Assembly (NCBI GenBank): GCA_025928435.1
Contig: JAICJM010000039.1
Span: forward strand, 1-26,373
Direction of reading: 5' to 3'
Length of the DNA stretch: 26,373 nt
From: Thermoleophilia bacterium
GTDB taxonomy: Bacteria; Actinomycetota; Thermoleophilia; Gaiellales; JAICJC01
Every line of letters starts with the position of its first letter. The stretch's first letter is position 1. The notes under the pieces were generated by a model. That model searched no databases and was not told where the DNA came from. It saw only the letters and a program-made list of their open reading frames with translations. Shown in pieces: positions 13,684 through 21,353 of this stretch. A program made the position numbers and the translations under genes.

Positions 13684-14661
13684 GTGCGCGCGGTCGTGAT
13701 CGAGCGAAACGGCGGTCCCGAGGTGCTCCAGCCGCGCGACCGGCCGGAGCCGGAGCCGGGCCCGGGCGAGCTGCTCGTCGCCGTCGAGGCGGCCGGCGTC
13801 AACTTCCGCGACGTGTACGAGCGCCGCGGCGGCTACGGCACCCCGCCGCCGCTCGTGGCCGGCGCGGAGGGCGCCGGCACGGTCGTCGCCGCCGGCGCCG
13901 CCGTGACCGAGGCCGGGCCGGGCGACCGGGTCGCCTGGACGAGCGCCACGGGCAGCTACGCGGAGCGGGTGCTCGTGAAGGCCGAGCGGGCCGTGCCGGT
14001 GCCGGGCGCGACGACCTCCGAGCTCGCGGCCGCCGTGCTCCTGCAGGGCATGACGGCCCACTACCTGGCCACCTCGACCTACCCGATCCGGCGCGGGGAC
14101 GCCGTGCTCGTCCACGCCGCGGCGGGCGGTGTCGGCCTGCTCCTGACCCAGATCGCGAAGCTGCGCGGCGCCCGCGTGATCGCGACGGCGTCGACCGAGG
14201 AGAAGCGCGCCCTCGCCCGCGAGCACGGCGCCGACGAGGCGATCCCCTATGCCGGGTTCGCCGAAGCCGCCCGCGACCTCACGGGCGGCGCGGGCGTCCA
14301 TGCCGTCTACGACGGGGTGGGGCGCGACACGTTCGACGATGGGCTCGCCGCCCTGCGGCCGCGGGGGACGATGGCGCTCTACGGCTACGCGAGCGGGCAG
14401 CCCGAGCCGCTCGTGCTCGACCGCCTCGGAGGCGGCCGCTCGCTGTTCGTCACCCGCCCGACGCTGCCGGCCTACACGGCGACGCGCGACGACCTGCTGG
14501 CGCGCGCGGAGCAGGTGCTGGAGTGGGTCGGGAGCGGGAAGCTGCGGGTCCTGGTCGGCGGCCGCTACCCGCTGGAGGACGCCCGCCGGGCCCACGAGGA
14601 CCTCGAGTCGCGGGCTACCCGAGGGAAGCTCCTGCTCATTCCGGCGCAAGCGCGCGCATGA
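13684..14661 (+). CDS. NADPH:quinone oxidoreductase (zinc-free MDR family)
   Basis: A 325-residue enzyme of the QOR branch of medium-chain dehydrogenases, which reduces quinones or enones with NADPH. Features: catalytic-domain motif AAGVNFRDVYERRG (37-50), AGAEGAGTVVAAG (59-71), QGMTAHYL (121-128) and the nucleotide-binding AAAGGVG (145-151), followed by ATASTEEKRALAREHGADEA. The zinc-binding cysteines of alcohol dehydrogenases are absent. The GTG start is set by the GAGGAGG site. Its last 26 bases overlap the convergent M20 gene. The physiological substrate is unknown. Confidence 0.92.
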   Translation: MRAVVIERNGGPEVLQPRDRPEPEPGPGELLVAVEAAGVNFRDVYERRGGYGTPPPLVAGAEGAGTVVAAGAAVTEAGPGDRVAWTSATGSYAERVLVKAERAVPVPGATTSELAAAVLLQGMTAHYLATSTYPIRRGDAVLVHAAAGGVGLLLTQIAKLRGARVIATASTEEKRALAREHGADEAIPYAGFAEAARDLTGGAGVHAVYDGVGRDTFDDGLAALRPRGTMALYGYASGQPEPLVLDRLGGGRSLFVTRPTLPAYTATRDDLLARAEQVLEWVGSGKLRVLVGGRYPLEDARRAHEDLESRATRGKLLLIPAQARA

Positions 14662-15904
14662 CCCACACGGCCAGCACCCGCGCGCACTGGGCGACGTCCT
14701 CGAGCGGCACCCGCTCGTCCACCGAGTGCGCGTACTCGGGGTCGCCCGGGCCGTAGAGGATGGTCGGCGTGGCGCCGTGGTCGATCAGCAGGCGCGCGTC
14801 GGAGCCGTAGGGCACGCCCACGAACGGCGGCAGCCGGCCGCGCACGTCGCGGGCGGCCTCGCCCAGCGACCACGGCAGCGGGTGATCGGAGGGCACCGCG
14901 GCCGCGGCGAACCGCCCGCCGGTGATCTGCACCTCCACGGGGTGATCGCGCAGCCACTCGTCGCCCTCGCAGGCCGCGGCCACGACCGCCCGCAGCTCCT
15001 CCTCGGCCTCGACCGTGGTCTGGCCGACGCGGACGCCGAAGCGCCCCTCGGCCACGAGCCGCTCCGGCACCGTGGACGACCAGTCGCCGGCACTGACGCG
15101 GCCGATCGACGTCGGGTACGGCAGGCCCAGGTCGCGCATCGACTGCATCCGCTCGGCCGCGTTTCGCGCTTCCTCGTTGCGCGCCAGCGCCTCCATGACG
15201 GGCACGAGCTTCTCGAGCGCCGAGACGCCCCGGCGCCGGAACGCCGCGTGTGCCGGCCGCCCGGTGACGGTGAGGGTGAAGGTGATCGCGCCGCCCTGCG
15301 CGGTCACGATCTCGAGCCGCGTCGGCTCGGTGATGACCGCCCAGTCGCCGGTGCAGCCGGCCCGGATCGCCGCCAGCATGCCGGCGCCGCCGTCCTCCTC
15401 GCCCGGGACGGTCACGAGCATCGCCTCGCCGCCGAGCTCGACCTCCGCCTCGGCGATCGCCCGCAGGGCGGCCAGGCCGGCGACGACGCCCGCCTTCATG
15501 TCGCACGACCCGCGGCCGAACAGCACCCCGTCGTCGATCCGCGGGTGGAAGGGCGGCGACGTCCACGCCAGCTCGTCCCCGCCGCTGACCACGTCGATGT
15601 GGCCGGCGATCAGGACGCGGCGCCCGGCGGCGTCGCCGGTCAGCCTGCCGCTCACGACCGGATGGACGTCTCGCGGCACCTCGACCCCCGGGAAGTCCGG
15701 GTCGGCCGCCAGCTCGATCGCCGGCGTGTCCACACGCTCGACGTCGAGCCCTGCCGTCGTCATGCGCAGCGCGACCTCGGTCTGCACCGCGCCCTCCGCG
15801 CCCGTCAGGCTCGGGATCGCGACGAGCGCCGCCAGGTCGTCTGCGACGCGGTCGCGGTCGACGTTGGCGACGACGGCCAGCTCGGCCGGCGACAGGTTCT
15901 TCAT
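14636..15904 (-). CDS. M20-family peptidase/deacylase (ArgE/DapE-like)
   Basis: A 422-residue metallohydrolase. The two-zinc site is complete: His102 and Asp104 (AGHIDVV), bridging Asp135 (SCDMKAG), catalytic Glu169 and metal-binding Glu170 (GEEDGG), Glu193 (ITEPT) and His393 (EYAHSVDE). The lid/dimer domain (about 205-315) contains VTGRPAHAAFRRRGVSALEK. ArgE/DapE-type enzymes remove acyl groups from amino acids such as acetylornithine or succinyl-diaminopimelate. The start is ATG 15904, in an ATGA overlap with the amidinotransferase-like gene, so the substrate is probably an acylated arginine or citrulline derivative. That is inference from context. The 3' end overlaps the convergent oxidoreductase gene. 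Confidence 0.9.
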   Translation of the reverse strand: MKNLSPAELAVVANVDRDRVADDLAALVAIPSLTGAEGAVQTEVALRMTTAGLDVERVDTPAIELAADPDFPGVEVPRDVHPVVSGRLTGDAAGRRVLIAGHIDVVSGGDELAWTSPPFHPRIDDGVLFGRGSCDMKAGVVAGLAALRAIAEAEVELGGEAMLVTVPGEEDGGAGMLAAIRAGCTGDWAVITEPTRLEIVTAQGGAITFTLTVTGRPAHAAFRRRGVSALEKLVPVMEALARNEEARNAAERMQSMRDLGLPYPTSIGRVSAGDWSSTVPERLVAEGRFGVRVGQTTVEAEEELRAVVAAACEGDEWLRDHPVEVQITGGRFAAAAVPSDHPLPWSLGEAARDVRGRLPPFVGVPYGSDARLLIDHGATPTILYGPGDPEYAHSVDERVPLEDVAQCARVLAVWVMRALAPE

Positions 15905-16779
15905 CCGCGCAGGAGCGGGCGGGTGATACAGGTCGGGCCGCCCGAGCCGTTGATGCAGACCTCGCTGCCCGGGAACGTGTGCACCTCGCAGCCGCGGTCG
16001 AGCAGCGCCTGCTGCGTGACCGTGTTGCCCTCGACCATCACGACCACGCCCGGCCGCACGGCGAGGATGTTGCAGCCCTGGGACCCGAGCTCCTCCTCCG
16101 GCACGGGAACCATGTCGACGCCGTGCTCGCCGAGCAGCTCGTACAGCCCGGCCGGGAGCTGCGGCAGGAAAACGGCGGCGAGGTCGTCGGCCACGGGCGA
16201 GATCACCGACAGCAGGTGCAGGCACTCGGCGGGGCCGTTGGCATAGGGGACGTCGAAGACGTGTACCTCGCCCCCGACGAGCTCCGTCAGCCGGCGGGCG
16301 CCGGCGGCGTTGGTGCGGAGCGAGCGGCCGATGCAGAAGACGTCCGGCCGCAGCCAGAAGGTGTCACCGCCGTCGGCGGTCTCGGGCGCCGCGAGCCGCC
16401 CGAGGATGGGCATGTCGTATGCCTCGGCCCAGTCGGCGAGGGCCGACCCCTCCTGCTCGCGGTTGGGCTTGCCCGACCGCAGGGCGATCATCCCGCGGTC
16501 GGTGACGAGCGCCGGGTCGTAGGTGTAGACGAGGTCGGGGCTGGACGTCTCGGTCTCGAGCTCGTGGACGGCGACGCCGAGACCGGTCAGGACCGTGCAG
16601 AAGGCGTCGTGCTGGCGCTGGGCCTCGGCCAGGTCGACGGGGTGCAGGTATCCGTGCGCCGGGTCGTCGTGGGCGCTGCCGAACGCGGCGCCGGGGCGCT
16701 TCACGAGCACCTCGCGGAGCGGCGCGGTCATGCTCTGGGCGCCGAAACGGCGCGTGCTGGGTGCGGCGGTGTCTGCCAT
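15901..16779 (-). CDS. Amidinotransferase/DDAH-family guanidine-modifying enzyme
   Basis: A 292-residue member of the guanidino-group modifying superfamily (arginine deiminase, dimethylargininase, amidinotransferases). Likely catalytic residues are Asp136/Asp139 in APETADGGDTFWL (131-143), His188 in ECLHLLSVIS and Cys284 in GSGGPTCITRP near the C-terminus, the usual place. LGSQGCNILAVRPG (231-244) is another family block. Enzymes of this length usually hydrolyse methylarginine or arginine to citrulline rather than transfer amidine. ATG 16779 is supported by a TAGTCT -10 box seven bases upstream. It leads a two-gene unit with the M20 enzyme, suggesting stepwise breakdown of an arginine derivative. 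Confidence 0.88.
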   Translation of the reverse strand: MADTAAPSTRRFGAQSMTAPLREVLVKRPGAAFGSAHDDPAHGYLHPVDLAEAQRQHDAFCTVLTGLGVAVHELETETSSPDLVYTYDPALVTDRGMIALRSGKPNREQEGSALADWAEAYDMPILGRLAAPETADGGDTFWLRPDVFCIGRSLRTNAAGARRLTELVGGEVHVFDVPYANGPAECLHLLSVISPVADDLAAVFLPQLPAGLYELLGEHGVDMVPVPEEELGSQGCNILAVRPGVVVMVEGNTVTQQALLDRGCEVHTFPGSEVCINGSGGPTCITRPLLRG

Positions 16780-16786
16780 GCGAGAG

Positions 16787-16792
16787 AGACTA
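16787..16792 (-). promoter_or_regulatory. Candidate -10 box, leaderless
   Basis: TAGTCT on the minus strand ends seven bases before ATG 16779. No clear -35 hexamer. It is one of two divergent leaderless promoters in this intergenic region. Confidence 0.45.
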
Positions 16793-16872
16793 GAGGTTTC
16801 TGGGACGAAATCTCCGCGGCTGTGCGGACATGAAGGAGCGGGTGGGTCGTCGGCCGAACCCGACCTGATGGC

Positions 16873-16878
16873 TACACT
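16873..16878 (+). promoter_or_regulatory. Candidate -10 box, leaderless
   Basis: TACACT ends seven bases before GTG 16886. If it is the promoter, the in-frame ATG at 16868 lies upstream of transcription start and cannot be used. Confidence 0.42.
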
Positions 16879-16885
16879 CCCCGCC

Positions 16886-17170
16886 GTGTCGGAGGAACAC
16901 GACTACCGGGCGGAGTACAACGAGGCGGTGCGGCGCGCCATCGCCGGCGACGTCGGGGTCTACCGGGATTTCGACCGCCACCGCCAGGAGACCGTCTGGC
17001 GGCTGCTCTCGAGCGACCGCCAGGCGCTCCTGCGCTTCTGCCAGCGGCAGGGCATCTCGGTCGGCAGGATGGAGACGATGCAGACGCTCAAGAGCCCCAA
17101 GCCGCTGCTCCAGCTGATCGCCCACGGCCACGACGCCGACACGGTCGCCCGCTGGGCGCGGCGGGGATGA
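16886..17170 (+). CDS. Small unknown helical protein
   Basis: A 94-residue charged, helical protein: EEHDYRAEYNEAVRRAIAGD, then DRHRQETVWRLLSSDRQALL and a C-terminal HGHDADTVARWARRG. I do not recognise a family. GTG 16886 was chosen over the ATG at 16868 because of the TACACT box between them; the longer form would add six residues. It overlaps the MtnX-like phosphatase by four bases (ATGA at 17167), so the two are translationally coupled. Confidence 0.6.
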   Translation: MSEEHDYRAEYNEAVRRAIAGDVGVYRDFDRHRQETVWRLLSSDRQALLRFCQRQGISVGRMETMQTLKSPKPLLQLIAHGHDADTVARWARRG

Positions 17171-17802
17171 CCTGGCTGATCGTCGTCGACTTCGACGGCA
17201 CGATCACCGAGCGCGACACCCAGGACGACCTGCTCGAGCGCTACGCGCCGGAGGCGTACGCCGAGGCCGAACGCGGCCTGTCGGAGGGGCGGCTGACGCT
17301 GCGTGAGTGCATGGAGCAGGAGTTCGCGCCGGTGCGGGGCGACCATGACGCGATCGTCGCCGAGACGGTGGACGCGGCGAAGGTGCGGGACGGCTTCCGC
17401 GAGTTCGTCGAGGCGATGGAGGACGCGGGGAACCGCCTGGTCGTCGTCTCGGGCGGGTTCGAGTCGGTCATCCGCCCGGTGCTGGAGCGGGCGGGCGCCG
17501 CGCACCTGCCGGTGATCGCCCACGAGTTCCGGATCACCGCCGAGGGGACGACGCTCGACTTCCGCGCCGACGCCGACTGCGACGTCTGCGGCGAGGAGTG
17601 CAAGCGGGGCGTGGTGGAGGGGATGCGCGACGGCCTGCCGGTCGCCTACATCGGCGACGGCTACTCCGACCGCTGCGCCGCGATCGCCGCCGACCGCCGC
17701 TTCGCCCGCCGCTTCCTCGCCCAGGATCTCGACGAGCTGGAGCTCGACTACACCCCGTTCGACGACTTCCACACGGTTCGCGACGCCCTGCTGGCCGGCT
17801 GA
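17167..17802 (+). CDS. HAD-superfamily phosphatase, MtnX/SerB-like
   Basis: A 211-residue HAD phosphatase. Motif I is VVDFDGTIT (6-14; Asp8 nucleophile, Asp10 acid/base), motif II VVSGG (93-97, Ser95), motif III Lys146 and motif IV YIGDGYSD (161-168). Cysteines C138, C141 and C145 just before Lys146 resemble the cap/core region of MtnX, the 2-hydroxy-3-keto-5-methylthiopentenyl-1-phosphate phosphatase of methionine salvage. No other methionine-salvage genes are here, so a wider SerB-like small-phosphate substrate is equally possible. It starts in an ATGA overlap with the small upstream gene. Confidence 0.85.
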   Translation: MTWLIVVDFDGTITERDTQDDLLERYAPEAYAEAERGLSEGRLTLRECMEQEFAPVRGDHDAIVAETVDAAKVRDGFREFVEAMEDAGNRLVVVSGGFESVIRPVLERAGAAHLPVIAHEFRITAEGTTLDFRADADCDVCGEECKRGVVEGMRDGLPVAYIGDGYSDRCAAIAADRRFARRFLAQDLDELELDYTPFDDFHTVRDALLAG

Positions 17803-17845
17803 CGCATCAAAGCGGGTCAGACCCCTTCCGGTGCGGACCCCAACG

Positions 17846-17851
17846 TAAGCT
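17846..17851 (+). promoter_or_regulatory. Candidate -10 box, leaderless
   Basis: TAAGCT ends six bases before GTG 17858. It supports the GTG start and separate transcription from the phosphatase gene. Confidence 0.45.
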
Positions 17852-17857
17852 CGGCCG

Positions 17858-18889
17858 GTGGAGCCCGCCGTCTACCTGATCACCGGCCCGATGGCGGCCG
17901 GGAAGTCGACGGTCGCGCGGCTGCTGGCAGCGCGCTTCCCGCGCGGCGTCCACCTGGAGGGCGACCTGTTCCGGCGGAGCATCGTGACCGGGAGGGAAGA
18001 GGTCACCCCCGACCTGGCGCCCGAGGCCATGGAGCAGCTGCGGCTGCGCTACCGGCTCGCCGCGGCCGCCGCGGACACCTACGCGGACGCCGGCTTCACC
18101 GTCGCGCTCGAGGACGTCGTGGCCGGCCCGCTGCTCGGCGACTACCGGACGATGATCCGGAGCAGACCGTGCCACGTCGTCGTCCTGCTCCCGTCAGTCG
18201 AGGCGCTCGCGGCGCGGGAGGCGGGGAGAGGGGCGAAGGGGTACGGCAGCTGGTCGATCGAGGGCCTGCGAGACGGGTTCGCCATGTCGACGCCCCGGGT
18301 CGGCATCTGGCTCGACACGACGGCCATGACGCCCGACGAGACGGTGGACGAGATCCTGGCCCGGACGACCGCGAGCCGTGCGGCGATCGTCATCGCCGAC
18401 TACGACGCCGCCTGGCCGGCCCTATTCGAGCGGCTAGCGGAGCCGGTGCGGGCGGCCGTGGGCGGCCTGGGAGCGCGGGTCGAGCACGTCGGCAGCACCT
18501 CGGTGCCGGGCCTCGCCGCCAAGCCGATCATCGACATCGACGTCGTCGTCACCTCGGACGCCGACGTGCCGGACGCCATCGAGCGGCTGCGCGGGCTCGG
18601 CTACGTGTACCAGGGCGACAAGGGGATCAGCGGGCGCGAGGCGTTCCTGTCGCCTCGCGGCGCGCCGGAGCACCACCTGTACGTCGTGGTCGACGGGAAC
18701 CGGCCGCACACCGACCACATCCGTCTTCGCGAGCATCTCCGCGAGCACCCGGACGCGGCGCGGGAGTACGCCGCCCTGAAGCGGGACCTCGCGGGGCGGC
18801 ACGGCGTCGATCGCGCCGCCTACACCAACGCCAAGACCGGCTTCATCACCGAGATCCTGCGCGCCGCGGACCCGCCAGGAGGGGTCTGA
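17858..18889 (+). CDS. P-loop kinase fused to a GrpB-family domain
   Basis: A 343-residue two-domain protein. Residues 1-170 are a small P-loop kinase of the AAA_33/chloramphenicol-phosphotransferase type: Walker A ITGPMAAGKSTVARLL (8-23), Asp36 in HLEGDLFRR, and a lid region with the AREAGRG arginines (118-124). Residues 175-335 are a GrpB (UPF0157) domain of the nucleotidyltransferase fold: EHVGSTSVPGLAAKPIIDID (209-228), with Asp226/Asp228 as likely metal ligands, and HHLYVVVDGN, RLREHLREHPDAAREYAALK. Each domain normally occurs alone. The kinase probably phosphorylates and the GrpB domain may transfer a nucleotide, but no substrate is known. Its stop lies in the loop of a hairpin at 18870-18904, and related 11-base repeats lie at both ends of the gene. 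Confidence 0.88.
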   Translation: MEPAVYLITGPMAAGKSTVARLLAARFPRGVHLEGDLFRRSIVTGREEVTPDLAPEAMEQLRLRYRLAAAAADTYADAGFTVALEDVVAGPLLGDYRTMIRSRPCHVVVLLPSVEALAAREAGRGAKGYGSWSIEGLRDGFAMSTPRVGIWLDTTAMTPDETVDEILARTTASRAAIVIADYDAAWPALFERLAEPVRAAVGGLGARVEHVGSTSVPGLAAKPIIDIDVVVTSDADVPDAIERLRGLGYVYQGDKGISGREAFLSPRGAPEHHLYVVVDGNRPHTDHIRLREHLREHPDAAREYAALKRDLAGRHGVDRAAYTNAKTGFITEILRAADPPGGV

Positions 18890-18904
18890 CCACTCCTGGC
18901 GGGT
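18870..18904. terminator. Hairpin between convergent genes, containing a stop codon
   Basis: ACCCGCCAGGAG (18870-18881) and CTCCTGGCGGGT (18893-18904) form a perfect 12-base stem around an 11-base loop that includes the TGA stop of the kinase-GrpB gene. It sits between convergent genes (next stop at 18920) and would work for either strand. No T run. Confidence 0.6.
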
Positions 18905-18919
18905 GACCGCGTGCTTCGG

Positions 18920-20542
18920 CTAGTCGCCGCCCGACAGGCCGGCTTCGATCCGCTCGAGATCCTGCTCGGACCCCATGCGGATCGGTCCCTTGAACCACCG
19001 CTTGGCGGAGAGCACCCACCAGCCGCCGAAGAACAGGAACGCGCCGCCCACGGTCAGCGGGGCGTAGTTCACGTCGATCCAGTTCACGTTCACGAGGAAA
19101 TGGCTCCCCGAAACGGCCGAGTTCCCCGGGATTCCGTCCGGGAACAGCGGCAGCAGGAACAGGATGCAGATGACCACGATCCAGATGATCGCGAGCGGGT
19201 CGATCCACTTGTAGTGGTTGCCGAGATGCCAGGCGCCGCGCTCGAAGTTTTCCTTGGCGCGGTACCGCAGGATGATCGGCAGGACGAACGCGATGTAGAG
19301 GCCGATCACCGCGATCGACGTGCCGACCGCGTAGCCGACGAACGGGTTCTTCAGCGTCGGCAGCATCAGCGCCCACGCCAGGAAGCAGATCGCCCAGACG
19401 GAGTTCACCGGGACACGCTCGCGCGCCGACACCTTGCGCCACCAGCGGTGGCCCGGGATGGCGCCGTCACGCGAGAACGCGAACATCATCCGCGACGCCG
19501 AGGTGACCGATGCGAGGCCGCAGAAGAACTGGGCCACGCAGGCGATGAAGAGCAGGAACTCGGCCCATTTGGTGCTCATCGCGTTCTGCCAGATGTACGT
19601 GACGGCGAAGCCGAACTGCCCTGCGACGTCCCCGACGGGGCCGGGGATCGCGAAGGTCACCGCCACGAGCAGGATGAACCCGAAGACGACCGACACGACG
19701 ACCGACATCACCATGCCGATGGCGGCCGATCGCGACGCGTTCTGGGTCTCCTCGCTCATGTGAGCCGAGGCGTCGTATCCCGTGATCGTGTACTGGGACA
19801 TCAGCAACCCGATCCCGAACACCACCCAGTACATCGGGTTCCCCCAGCTCGTCCCCTGGAACCCGGAGAAGTTCTCGGTGTCCGTGAAGACGAAGCTGAA
19901 CGACTTGTGGTGGTCGGGGATGAAGATCAGCACGAGAACGATCACGCCGACACCGGCCATGTGCCACCAGGCCGAGATGTTGTTGATCCGGGCCAGCAGG
20001 CGCACGCCGTACGTGTTGATCAGGCCGTGCAGCGCGATGATCACGCTGTAGGTGACGAACGTCCATCTCGGCGTCGCGGGGTAGCTGAACCAGAGATTGA
20101 GGAGCGACGTGATGAACGTCGCCGCGCCGAAGTCGATCGCCGCGGTCACGGCGATCTGGCCGACGAGGTTGAACCACCCGGTGAACCAGCCCCATCCCGG
20201 GCTGCCGAGCCGCGACGACCAGTAGTACAGGCCGCCCGCGGTCGGGTAGGTGGATGCGATCTCGCCCATCGCCAGCGAGACGAGGATGCAGAACCCGCCG
20301 ACGAGCAGCCAGCCCCACGTCACCGCCACCGGACCGCCCCAGACGATCGCGATGTAGTACGACGTGAGGCAGCCGGCGAGGATCGAGATGATGGTGAACG
20401 AGATCGCGAAGTTGGAGAACCCGCCCCAGCCGCGCAGGAGCTCCTGTGCATATCCGAGGCGGTGCAGCGTCCGCTCGTCCTCGGACAGGTGCTCGAGCCC
20501 GGTGGGAGGCGCCCCTCCGCCGGCTCCCGGATCGACGCTCAT
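18920..20542 (-). CDS. APC-family amino acid permease
   Basis: A 540-residue membrane protein with about 12 hydrophobic segments. The N-terminus has DERTLHRLGYAQELLRGWGG followed by FSNFAISFTIISILAG, typical of the GABA/choline/BAT1-like branch of APC permeases. Family blocks include GEIASTYPTAGGLYYWSSRL, TGYDASAHMSEETQNASRSA and SRMMFAFSRDGAIPGH. Members carry amino acids, GABA or polyamines; the substrate is not determined. ATG 20542 has a strong AGGAGG site (20547-20552) five bases upstream and a recognisable promoter at 20576-20604. It lies after the S9-SIS-amidotransferase run on the same strand but has its own promoter. Confidence 0.92.
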   Translation of the reverse strand: MSVDPGAGGGAPPTGLEHLSEDERTLHRLGYAQELLRGWGGFSNFAISFTIISILAGCLTSYYIAIVWGGPVAVTWGWLLVGGFCILVSLAMGEIASTYPTAGGLYYWSSRLGSPGWGWFTGWFNLVGQIAVTAAIDFGAATFITSLLNLWFSYPATPRWTFVTYSVIIALHGLINTYGVRLLARINNISAWWHMAGVGVIVLVLIFIPDHHKSFSFVFTDTENFSGFQGTSWGNPMYWVVFGIGLLMSQYTITGYDASAHMSEETQNASRSAAIGMVMSVVVSVVFGFILLVAVTFAIPGPVGDVAGQFGFAVTYIWQNAMSTKWAEFLLFIACVAQFFCGLASVTSASRMMFAFSRDGAIPGHRWWRKVSARERVPVNSVWAICFLAWALMLPTLKNPFVGYAVGTSIAVIGLYIAFVLPIILRYRAKENFERGAWHLGNHYKWIDPLAIIWIVVICILFLLPLFPDGIPGNSAVSGSHFLVNVNWIDVNYAPLTVGGAFLFFGGWWVLSAKRWFKGPIRMGSEQDLERIEAGLSGGD

Positions 20543-20546
20543 ACGC

Positions 20547-20604
20547 CCTCCTTTTGGGGGTCGCTTGTCCAGGCGACACTAGACCCTCGATCGGTCGGAG
20601 TAAA
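20547..20604 (-). promoter_or_regulatory. Promoter and ribosome site of the APC permease
   Basis: On the minus strand TTTACT (20599-20604) and TAGTGT (20576-20581) are separated by 17 bases. AGGAGG (20547-20552) precedes ATG 20542 by a short spacer. This is one of the few non-leaderless promoters in the window, with a leader of about 25-30 bases. Confidence 0.55.
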
Positions 20605-20633
20605 GAGACCTGGCGGGGACTGGCTAGACCGGC

Positions 20634-21353
20634 TCAGGCGGCGTTGCGGGCGCGCGTGGCGGCGATCTCGGCGAAGCGCTCGGCCATGTCGCGGCCGATC
20701 TCCTGATGCCGCCCCAGGTAGCGCTCGAGCTCCTCCATGTAGCGCTCCTGGGTGTAGCCGGACCGGGCCAGGTCCTCGCCGCCCCAGCGCGCCCACGCGA
20801 GCAGGATCTCGCGCGTGACCTCGATGTGGAACTGCGTCCCCCACGCGGCGTCGCCAAGCCGGAAGGCCTGCATGCAGGTGCTGTTGCAGCCGAGCTCGAC
20901 CGCGCCCGGCGGCAGCTCGCAGGCGTAGCGGTGCCACTGCATGGCCATGAAGCTCTCCGGCACGCCGCCCAGCACGGGATCGGCCGAGGCGGCCCCGTTC
21001 GTGTGCACCTCGACCCAGCCGACCTCCGAGGGCTCGCACCGGTAGACGTTACCGCCCGCGGCCTTCGTCAGAAGCTGCGCGCCCAGGCACAGGCCGATCA
21101 CCGGCACGCCGTCGTCCAGCGCCCCGCGCAGCAGCTCGATCTGGGGATCGATCCAGGGGTAGATGTCGGTCTCGTGCGTGTTCGCGGTGCCTCCGCAGGA
21201 GATGACGGCGTCGTAGCCGGCGAGCGTGTCGGGGAGCGACTCCTGGGCGGTGTCGACGGAGTCGATGACGAAGCCCCGGCTCTCGAGCGGCGGCAGGAAG
21301 AGGCCGCCGGGCCCGCTCGGCTCGTTCACGATGTGGAGCGCGCGCAGGCTCAT
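20634..21353 (-). CDS. Class I glutamine amidotransferase-like protein
   Basis: A 239-residue stand-alone class I amidotransferase domain, GMP-synthase-like. The nucleophile elbow is VIGLCLGAQLL (85-95, Cys89). The other triad residues are His176 and Glu178 in GTQFHIEV. ISCGGTANTHETD (51-63) is near the oxyanion region. Such proteins hydrolyse glutamine or gamma-glutamyl compounds; without a synthetase partner they are often catabolic. It starts in an ATGA overlap with the SIS gene, is last of three coupled genes, and ends 53 bases before the next promoter. Which gamma-glutamyl substrate, if any, is unknown. Confidence 0.87.
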   Translation of the reverse strand: MSLRALHIVNEPSGPGGLFLPPLESRGFVIDSVDTAQESLPDTLAGYDAVISCGGTANTHETDIYPWIDPQIELLRGALDDGVPVIGLCLGAQLLTKAAGGNVYRCEPSEVGWVEVHTNGAASADPVLGGVPESFMAMQWHRYACELPPGAVELGCNSTCMQAFRLGDAAWGTQFHIEVTREILLAWARWGGEDLARSGYTQERYMEELERYLGRHQEIGRDMAERFAEIAATRARNAA

